NCBI RefSeq assembly: GCF_001949145.1
Contig: NW_019091620.1
Location: forward strand, 1-15,331
Direction of reading: 5' to 3'
Source: Acanthaster planci
Taxonomy: Eukaryota; Echinodermata; Asteroidea; Valvatida; Acanthasteridae
DNA length: 15,331 bases
In this document: piece by piece, positions 8,379 to 15,331 of the stretch
How the letters are laid out: every line of letters begins with the position of its first letter
Numbering within the stretch: the first letter of the stretch is position 1
The notes under the pieces: generated by a model
The model's input: only the letters and a program-made list of their open reading frames with translations
Told to the model about the DNA's origin: nothing
Databases searched by the model: none
Translations under genes and position numbers: made by a program

Positions 8379-8991
8379 CCCCCTGGATGCAGCGTTCCAA
8401 GTTCGAAAAGGACGCACTGCTTCCAGTTCCTGACGCTGTACATCAGACGACGCTTTCCGCAGGATGCAGAGCTTACGTCACAGAGGTCGAGGGTATATGG
8501 CGGCGCGCAAAATGTGGCGGAGTGCAAAAGTGAATCACATATTCGATCCAGAGCACTGAATTTCCAGCAATGTTGCTGTTTATCAATAAGAGACGAAAGA
8601 GGGCGCACTTCCGTGCGCCCGACGAGAGATAAGAGTCTAGCGCCCAACATCTCATGGTCTGAATGAATTGAGAAAAATTTATGATTTGGAGAAGTTCTGT
8701 TGACGCCGGCACCAGCCTAATAAGCACATGTTCATGGATATGTTTTCCTCGTTCTGCCGCACCGTGCCATTAGCTGCAGATTTCTAGATAGGCCAATATG
8801 ATGTAGTACCCGATGGCTGAGTTTGTGTGCCCCAATCGTAAGACTGTCTTTGAAAGTTCGGCTTTCACCCATAAACATTCAAGACATGTCTCTTGTGTCA
8901 AAGACCACTATTTTAATCATGCAGTAAGTAGCCCATTTATTCTCTATGCCTAATTGTGATAGGCCTATTAGCCTACTATTAAAAGTGACCC
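8379..8991. other. no gene recognised
   Basis: 8379-8660 has elevated CpG and overlapping open frames on both strands, none resembling a known family. On the minus strand this is where the 3' part of a Penelope ORF would be expected, but stops interrupt all frames. 8661-8991 shows nothing. Confidence 0.6.
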
Positions 8992-9370
8992 TGTTACGCC
9001 CCAACTATAGCATAAGTCCCAACTATAGTTGGGACAGTCCCAACTGTAGTGCTGCAGTTAAGTTGGGCTAGCCCAACTGTTGTTGACCAATGTCTGTGGA
9101 AAATGTCTCAACATTATCCAAGTCAATGTGCCTCACACTTAACACAATTCATATAAAAGTGGCACTTCATCTGTTCATCTAGCCCCATGACCAATGACAT
9201 GACATTTGTAAACAATATGACTTTGGCACATGCTGGGCACATCATGCACACAGGACCTCTCTGCTGTAGTTGGGCCAGCCCAACTGTAGCACTCTAGTTG
9301 GGATGGGCCCAACTATAGTTGGGACAGGCTCAACTCTAGTTGGGACTGATGCTATAGTTGGGGCTTAACA
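8992..9370. mobile_element. 379-bp fold-back element of CCCAACTATAG motifs
   Basis: The left end TGTTACGCCCCAACTATAG matches the reverse complement of the right end (TGTTAAGCCCCAACTATAG), and the inverted similarity continues for about 90-100 bp per arm. ACCC directly flanks both ends (8988-8991 and 9371-9374) and may be a 4-bp target duplication. The arms are themselves palindromic: GTCCCAACTATAGTTGGGAC at 9016-9035 is a perfect 20-bp palindrome, and CCCAACTATAGTTGGG recurs at 9308-9323. About 14 copies of (C)CCAACTNTAG in both orientations crowd the arms. The middle (about 9090-9260) has no open frame. It is a non-autonomous DNA element; the superfamily is not determined. Confidence 0.8.
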
Positions 9371-11154
9371 ACCCCATTCATCTGTAATGATCATCCCCCC
9401 ATGGCCATGCCTAACGCGCAACGTTACCACTAGTAGCAATACTATAGGCTTAGCAGTACAAGGCCTAAGTGCTAATGTTACTTTTCACTAGTATTACTAG
9501 TAATAGTAGAGCCGAGGTAGGTAGGCTAAGAAATGTTCTGAAGAAACTTGTAAATTGATATCTGACTGGTTCACTTCCACAAAAAAATTTATGGCTTCTT
9601 TGTCGTCCAGACATTTAGAAATGTTGTATGAGTACTAGGGGCCTACTAGTACTGCTACTAGTATCATCACCTAACAATAACATGCTTAAGGAGAATTTTC
9701 ACTTTAAAACATAGGCTTACTATGATTAAAGCATGTGTAAAAAATCTATAGACAGTAACAGGTAGTGAAGCATTTACCCTTCTGCTATCTTGTTATGACC
9801 ATGTGATGCGAGAGCATACTGCCTGCTACATCCAGTAACTGGCATGACTAGGACACTAATCATTTTTTTTTCTCCTAAGTGATATTTTACTTTATAGTCA
9901 GTGGTACTTGTGTCCTAGTGAAAAACGTGAAATTTGACCATGAACAACCCCTTTTGTATTTAAAGAAGGGATGAATTAGGTTCTGGGTAAGTTAGAGATT
10001 GGTTTGGAACTTTTCAAAGTCAGTCTCCAGTGGCTTGGGCACTGTCGTCGTCTTTTTTTTTTCATGTGTATTTGTGGAGCTGCATATAGCAACCCGCATT
10101 AATTTTGCCCTATAATTTCCCTCACAAGTCAAAGCTCGGCCCTTTTGTCACAAAAGCATCCCTGGAGATTCTCAACACGGTGTTGTCATCTATGATACAC
10201 ATACTTTATAGGAGAGTCCAAAATGTCAAAACCGGATTTTTGGTACTCGCTGAAGTTATGGGAACAGCGTCTTACACTCCCTAGTCCCCAATCCACTAGC
10301 AATGTACATGTACACGTAGCATCACATTGCGTCTGCTTCATTTTTTAAGCTAAAATTTCACGAGCATATTGACGTACACCCAGATGAGTGATTGTCGTTG
10401 AAACACTGACAACTTTATAATGTAACTGTCAAATCACCTGTTCACTTTGGTCCATACTTTGAGTGATTAGTCTGTTGTCTGTGTAAGCTGTAACACACAA
10501 CAGCTGTCCTTGTTTTGATGGATGATTGAGCAGCCAATGGCCTTGCAAGGCTGCTGAAGTTGCTTTAGATACACTGTCTAAGACATAACACTTAAGAATC
10601 TACAGCAGGACATTTTCAGATGACGGCAAGTTTTCTCCCCTCGTGCAGGGGGGGAGGAGCACATTTTTTACAGACAGTAATCTGGATTTCAGTCAGCCTG
10701 ATGGAACAATTAACCACCCAAATTAGAGATCATTACTTCACATGTTACATGCCTAGCTTCAACCAATTGCAGGATGTTGTGACTTGCCTATAATGCATAC
10801 ATGCCTCAAGTTTAAGAATGCACCTGTGAGTGTTATGCCTCTACAGTGAAATAGTCTCCACTGATTGGTCTATAAGTAATCAGACTGCTGCCAAACTTAC
10901 TTCAAGAGTAGTAAGGCAAATTACAAACCTGACAGGAAAGCCTATGGAAATCATTTGGACAGAAGTTTCAGCTTTGGTTTGTACCGGTACATGTTGTTTT
11001 CAACTCTCTTGTCACAAACTTTTCAACCAGCATTTGACTCATGATGGCCAGAAATCCAGGGGTGGCTGGAAATCCCTTGAGAAGTTTTGTGGTGAAATTT
11101 CATGACATTTCTTGTTCTGGACTATTTATTGCTGCCAATCTGCATGGCAGCTCT
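9371..11154. other. no gene recognised
   Basis: Contains CTAGT-rich sequence at 9425-9660, with the perfect palindrome TATTACTAGTAATA at 9492-9505, and TACATGTAC at about 10303. The missing upstream RPP40 coding exon should lie somewhere to the left of 11361, but I could not find a convincing candidate here. Confidence 0.65.
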
Positions 11155-11312
11155 CCAGCTGGCACTGTCACTTCTGCAGTGGTCTTTTTGACCTGCCATA
11201 AAATGGCCACCGCATCAGCAATAGACACTCAATCAGTATTACCATCATGCAGTGGAACGTGTATGAATGGTGCATGTACTTTATAAGTTCCATCAATTAT
11301 AGCAGGTTCATG
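11155..11312. repeat. duplicated segment, copy 1
   Basis: Resembles 11692-11792 plus about 12045-12126. Shared words are ACTTCTGCAGT, CCACCGCATCA/CCACCACATCA, GCATGTACTTTA and AGCAGGTTCATG, in the same order. It is non-coding and diverged (roughly three quarters identical by eye). It ends 50 bp before an RPP40 exon. Confidence 0.6.
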
Positions 11313-11361
11313 TCCACGGTTATTCCATTAATGATTGTGATTGTTCACATCCTGCATACAG

Positions 11362-11506
11362 GTAGAGATTTGTTTTCCTTGCTGTGACTTGCTACCGCAT
11401 GCTATTCAGACTTCAAGTCCAGATCTTCAGGATTACTTGGTCATCAAACAACTCCCTCTGGCAGAGCTAACTAATGCCAATTTCATTGAAAAATTTGTAA
11501 AAACAG
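11362..11506 (+). CDS. RPP40: RPP40 internal exon (probably exon 2)
   Basis: The acceptor is cctgcatacag (AG at 11360-11361) and the donor is ACAG|gtaagt. It begins in phase 0 with VEICFPCCDLL, comparable to VSFLIPECGIL of the human protein, and ends VKT plus one base of Gly. Contains YLVIKQLPLAEL. Confidence 0.9.
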
Positions 11507-14500
11507 GTAAGTTTTCCTCTTAATTTTTGGATCAGGGCACCTTCCCATAGGTTATCAGAGAGCTTCCAAAATGTGCTTGCTATGAATTTCTTATCTCCAA
11601 CACCACCAGATGTCTAAGAGCAGTATTGCAGGTAACAGGTAAATTGTGTTTAAGTCTGAACATTGGACCTTTTGCCTAATTGTAGTGCAGTTTGGCTTAC
11701 CCACAGGGGACACTTTAACTTCTGCAGTTTGTTTTTTACCTCTCATGAAACAGCCACCACATCACCAATAATCATCACTCTGATTACTGGGGAATCAGGA
11801 TGGCGTAGTACTTCTTTCCTCGCCTTTCACCTCTGCGGCCTAGGTTCCATTCCCAGCTCAGTCCACATGTGGATTGAGTTTTCAGTCCCGGCCTGATTTC
11901 GTGGGTTTTACCCAGAATAGCCTTCTGGGGTTTTCCTCCCACCACTTAAACTAATTTCTTCTCATTGTCTCCTCTCTACAGGTTTCTTCAGGCTTATGAG
12001 CTACAGTGCCTTGGGCACTTTTGAGGAATCCTTGGTTTCATAACCAGAAAGACTTGATAATTCTGTGGCTTTGCATGAATAGTGCATGTACTTTACAAGC
12101 ACCCCAGTATGTAGCAGGTTCATGACCAGTGTTGGAGTTGAGTCCTCAAATCCGAGTCCAGAATACTCCGAGTTCTTTAGGTGCCAAGTCCTGGGCTGAG
12201 TACAAGTACACTGGTGATGAGTCCAAGTCCAAAGCAAAGTAGTACGAGTACTTTCAAGGCCAAGTACTGGGCCGAGTCCGAGTTCCTAAGTCCGAGTCCG
12301 AGTACATTGTACATGTACAATACCTAAAAGTTGAACATATCTACATGCATATTACTTGCAACAAACACACCATGCAACCGAGTAATTAATACTTTCAACT
12401 TTTATTTATGCAAAAAATGTTTATATATTGACAAATCAGTGAATTCTCTGTCAGTTTGTCTTCACTGAGCATTTTTATCAAAAACAATAGCCAAAAAACA
12501 AATCATGGATAACTGGGTAGACACCTAAGACAACCATTTGTTACCAAGACTGAGACATTCAGATTGAAGAATGATGAAAATCATGGAAGCTTGTATCTAA
12601 GAATCATAAAAGAGAAAAAATAAAGTGTGATAAGATAAAAAAAAATAGCATATTGGAAATTGCCAACAAATTCAACTGTGAAAAAGCTGCAAAAAGTGCA
12701 ACAAAACCTTGGTCAGTGCTAGTCCAAGTGCGTGTACTGTGGGAAATGACACGATGCTCATGGAGCATGAGCTCGGCTCATATCAGCGCTACAATTTTGT
12801 ATGATAAAAGTTGCATAGGTGGAAAGTAGACAAGCAGAACCACTCCTTGTACCCAGGGCAGGTAAGCATTCTGTATGTGTTACAGATTACAGAGTGAAAC
12901 TGCTGTATCGCGTTGTGTTCAAGGTTGAGCAATGCAATTTCGCTCATCATCAAGGGCCCAAAAATGCTATTGACAAAAAGTGAAGTACTCAAATGTTTTT
13001 CTTGAGTACAAAGGTCAAGCACCGAGTACCTAAGGGTCGAGTACACTAACATCTGAGTACAAAAAATCAAGTATGGGCCAGGTGCAATGAATTTTAAGTA
13101 CTGATAATCGAGCATGGGCCGAGTACCCTGGCATACTCGAGGTGTATGAGTACGAGTACTCCAACTCTGTTCATGACCATTAAAAGTCTGTGCTTAGCTT
13201 GAAAGTATTCTCTTCAAATAATCAGTATGATTTGCATTCTGTAACTTGCAGGTAGACTCTATATTCTCTCCACTGGTCAAAACATTGACACGCACAATGT
13301 GGTCGCTATTCTACCCACAGGTAAGGTGTAATGATTCAAGACCAAAGTTGGAGTTGTAAAAAAGTGTCAAGTATTCTGTAGCACTCATATGAGCTTGAGT
13401 GGAGGACTATTGTTTGTGTGAGTTGTTTTGTACTGCCAGACTTTCTGTAAGATTCCAAGGGCTGCACATTCATTCTCTTCCTAATTTCCTGCATATCTGC
13501 ACCAACATCCATCCAATGCAGTTCTTGAAATTCTACCCGAACACGATTTTAGCAATTTTCCCTGATTAAGGCATGTTGGTGTCTCTATCTCTCTCTGCCA
13601 TGGATGTTGCAAATTTGTGCCGATCCCATTGACAATAAGTCCTGCATATGCAGTGCTATGTGTATTTACACTCACAAAGCAGCATGCGGACTGTGGGCAT
13701 GTAATATTGCTGCCACAATTAGACCCAACAGAATCTTTTACAGTCCAGATGTGTGGTCCACATCCAATCAGTTCATTTTGCTGTCAAACACCTCAATGAC
13801 AAGTTGTAAAAATGAGGCCATTTAGGAACATGCCTAATGTTTGGCCTGTCAGATCATGACAAAGTAGTGATTGATATGAAGTGTGCTGCAAATAAGTGAC
13901 AATTTCTATACATGAATACATCTAAACAGTTGTAAAAGTCACTTTTGTGATTGTGTATCGCTGATTCTTTTTCTCAGGTAGGCTTGTACTTTCTGTCAAT
14001 AAAGATACCTACCAGGAATTGGGGTTGGAAGGAAAACCCTCACAGTTTGAAAAACCCAGGAAGGTTACAAAATACTGTAAGTGAAATACATTTACGTGGA
14101 CTTGCTCTTGCATTGCATGCACTGTTTAGAAGAAAATTGTCAACCGTTGGCCTGGTCTGGTCAGACAAATTCGATCAAGCAAAAATTCATTTTGGCTTCT
14201 GATAATATGTGTAAGAGAGAAACCAGCAAAATCACATAATCCTGGCCAATTGAGCCCTCTCTCCGTCCCTTCCTCCATTGTAGGAAGGACATTTTAAATT
14301 GTCAGCTTTTTAATAGTAGATTCAATTAAAATTTGGTTTGAAGTGTCAGACCTCCACGGTTTATGCGTACATGAAAAAACTGTTGCATAATTTGGCAAAA
14401 GAGTTTGTAATTATGGTCATTATCAATTTGCACTGTCGTCTGCTAATGAGCACTTTGCTTTATGTGTTCAGCAAATGGGGAACTTAGATATGAAGACACA

Positions 14501-14829
14501 TTATTTCACAAGAATAACACATTCAAATAGCAAATGTGCACTTGAAATCTAGGTACTCATACAAGGCAGTAGTGTCTTGCATCAACGCACTACAAGAAAG
14601 TGATCAAGCTGTACCTGCACATGTAGATCTTTCACGTTCTATTCAGATTTATGTATATTATTTTGGCCAGTCGTCAGTACCTTCAGTTTTTCCCTTTCCA
14701 AAGGTGTTGAGGTGAATCTTGTTGGAGAAAGCTTTTGCAAGGGCAAGAGGAGCTATGAAAGGGTGCAGTGGTGTTTCAAGGAGAGACTAGATCTGACCTT
14801 TGACTTCTTAATGGCATGGCAGCCAAATG
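11362..14829 (+). CDS. RPP40: RPP40, RNase P/MRP protein subunit p40 (four internal exons; both ends missing)
   Basis: RPP40 is a protein subunit of nuclear RNase P (5' tRNA processing) and is shared with RNase MRP. Joining 11362-11506, 13252-13320, 13978-14076 and 14704-14829 gives about 146 residues with no stop. They correspond roughly to residues 42-188 of the 363-residue human protein. Diagnostic stretches are VIKQLPLAELTNANFIEKFV, NIDTHNVVAILPTGRLVLSV, DTYQELGLEGKPSQF, SYERVQWCFKE and LTFDFLMAW. Introns following these exons are all phase 1, and the last three exons are 69, 99 and 126 nt, so each could be skipped without a frameshift. The first exon (about 40 residues) was not found upstream, and the C-terminal half lies right of the window. 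No lesion is seen. It has the same orientation as EMC4, 8.6 kb downstream. Confidence 0.93.
11692..12126. repeat. duplicated segment, copy 2, interrupted by SINE
   Basis: Diverged second copy of 11155-11312. The match runs 11692-11792, is broken by the SINE, resumes at about 12045 and continues to the hAT target site at 12119-12126. The order of events is therefore duplication first, insertions later. Confidence 0.55.
11796..12030 (+). mobile_element. tRNA-related SINE
   Basis: A Pol III A-box-like TGGCGTAGTA (11801-11810) and a B box GGTTCCATTCC (11843-11853) lie about 33 bp apart, as in tRNA-derived SINE heads. The body contains GTGGGTTTTACCCAG...TTCTGGGGTTTTCCTCCCACC (11901-11943), resembling the widespread SINE/LINE tail motif with TTTCCTCCCAC. 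The 3' end is uncertain; GGAATC at 11791-11796 and 12025-12030 could be a short target duplication. No cloverleaf can be completed, so it is not a tRNA gene. Confidence 0.65.
12127..13169. mobile_element. 1,043-bp non-autonomous hAT-type element
   Basis: TTCATGAC occurs at 12119-12126 and 13170-13177, an exact 8-bp target-site duplication. The ends are CAGTGTTGGAGT (left) and, on the minus strand, CAGAGTTGGAGT (right), fitting the hAT-type CAG-start terminal repeat. Both subterminal regions (12127-12310 and 12980-13165) are packed with GAGTCC/GAGTAC words, as in hAT subterminal binding sites. The interior is AT-rich. A minus-strand frame of 108 codons (12789-13115) has no recognisable transposase motif. 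The element lies in an RPP40 intron. Confidence 0.85.
13252..13320 (+). CDS. RPP40: RPP40 internal exon (69 nt)
   Basis: The acceptor is ctgtaacttgcag (AG at 13250-13251) and the donor is ACAG|gtaagg. GT completes Gly, followed by RLYILSTGQNIDTHNVVAIL and PT. Phase 1 at both sides. Confidence 0.9.
13321..13977 (+). other. RPP40 intron
   Basis: 657-bp intron, no repeat or gene recognised; open frames at 13481-13825 are unrelated to RPP40 and look like chance. Confidence 0.8.
13978..14076 (+). CDS. RPP40: RPP40 internal exon (99 nt)
   Basis: The acceptor is ttctttttctcag (AG at 13976-13977) and the donor is TACT|gtaagt. After the completed Gly it encodes RLVLSVNKDTYQELGLEGKP, SQFEKPRKVTKY. 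Highly similar to the KDTYEE.GLQGHPSQF block of vertebrate RPP40. Phase 1 at both sides. Confidence 0.93.
14077..14703 (+). other. RPP40 intron
   Basis: 627-bp AT-rich intron; nothing recognised. Confidence 0.8.
14704..14829 (+). CDS. RPP40: RPP40 internal exon (126 nt, last in window)
   Basis: The acceptor is ccctttccaaag (AG at 14702-14703) and the donor is AATG|gtaggc. The split codon becomes Cys, then VEVNLVGESF, YERVQWCFKERLDLTFDFLM and AWQPN. This matches KKYERISWSFKE...LKFDFLLAW of the human protein. Phase 1 at both sides. Confidence 0.92.
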
Positions 14830-15331
14830 GTAGGCTGTCTTTCTTTTATCATGGTGATAGGTGACATGTTTTCCACTTTCTTTGTGCTTATCATTTTCTA
14901 GTTGTGTTGCAACGTTATACCAAAAATCGCTGTTAGATATAAAGACTTTTCCCTGTTAAATACTGCACTTTCATCTTTACAGTTGTAAATACTCTGTAGT
15001 CATAGTGTACCAGCCATATTGACGTTTCCTACCACATATTCACAAATCAGTATTTATGAATAACTTTTTTATAAATTAGCTCTGTGGGGTGGGCTTTATA
15101 GATATGTAGGCTTTTGATTATGGGTAGGAAGCATTCTATTTGGAAAATGCTGAAGATCACAAAGCATTTGCAAAGTGCTCTGACTTCATTTGAGTCCTAG
15201 TCCGAGTGATGATTCTGGATAATTTTATACACTTCTTTATCATGCAATGAATTCTGCATGCAAACGTGTATTGGCTGCATTGAATGTCCAGTAGCCCTTC
15301 ATGACTCCCCAATAATCACATGTGAAAGTGC
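14830..15331 (+). other. RPP40 intron, runs off the window
   Basis: No further RPP40 exon is seen. A short GAGTCCTAGTCCGAGTGATG at about 15191-15210 echoes the subterminal words of the hAT element at 12127-13169 but has no ends. Confidence 0.7.

Noticed and set aside
8010-8417. 135-codon minus-strand frame
   Set aside because: It runs straight through the hammerhead-like fold and the adjacent hairpin. Its length is explained by locally higher GC; no retroelement domain is visible.
10700-10790. Possible RPP40 first exon around an RDHYFTC peptide
   Set aside because: Only the HYF trio recalls the family; there is no donor site in the right phase after it.
11041-11286. 81-codon frame beginning MMARNPGV just upstream of an RPP40 exon
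   Set aside because: It overlaps the non-coding duplicated segment, shows no similarity to the RPP40 N-terminus and has a stop before the acceptor.
11801-11853. tRNA gene (A and B boxes)
   Set aside because: No acceptor stem or cloverleaf can be drawn; the boxes belong to a SINE.
12789-13115. 108-codon minus-strand frame as hAT transposase
   Set aside because: No hAT C-terminal dimerisation motif or zinc-finger pattern is seen; it lies in AT-rich interior and reads into the subterminal repeats.

Overview
The window is animal nuclear DNA, not a prokaryotic region. It has no long open frames. It does have two split genes whose exons are bounded by good GT/AG splice sites, long introns, and many decayed non-autonomous mobile elements. 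The strong excess of the palindrome TACATGTA and the style of the repeats suggest an invertebrate, most likely an invertebrate deuterostome (echinoderm, hemichordate or lancelet-like). That taxonomic guess is an inference.

Left part (1-2745): the last four coding exons of EMC4, a subunit of the ER membrane protein complex, on the + strand. They lie at 395-512, 1052-1205, 2218-2378 and 2710-2745; the first coding exon must lie left of the window. Its introns carry a G-rich 32-bp tandem repeat, a 177-bp element with inverted ends and a six-copy 30-bp minisatellite.

Middle part (2746-11361): about 8.6 kb in which I recognise no protein-coding exon. It holds several structured elements: a 68-nt near-perfect hairpin (4322-4389), a 216-bp inverted-repeat element (4875-5090), a GC-rich stretch with a YY1-like site (5207-5217), a pyrimidine tract with a G/C hairpin (5661-5728), degenerate direct repeats (6451-6864), a minus-strand minimal hammerhead-ribozyme-like fold of the Penelope-element type (8296-8335), and a 379-bp fold-back element built from CCCAACTATAG motifs (8992-9370).

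Right part (11362-15331): four consecutive internal exons of RPP40 (RNase P/MRP protein subunit p40), + strand, at 11362-11506, 13252-13320, 13978-14076 and 14704-14829. The gene runs off the right edge, and its first exon was not found. Its first visible intron contains a tRNA-related SINE and a 1,043-bp hAT-type element with an intact 8-bp target-site duplication (TTCATGAC). Both sit in the second copy of an older duplicated segment.

The two genes lie head to tail and have unrelated jobs (membrane-protein insertion; tRNA and rRNA processing). Nothing in the sequence suggests they are co-regulated. The other open frames, including one of 179 codons at 7705-8244, look like chance.
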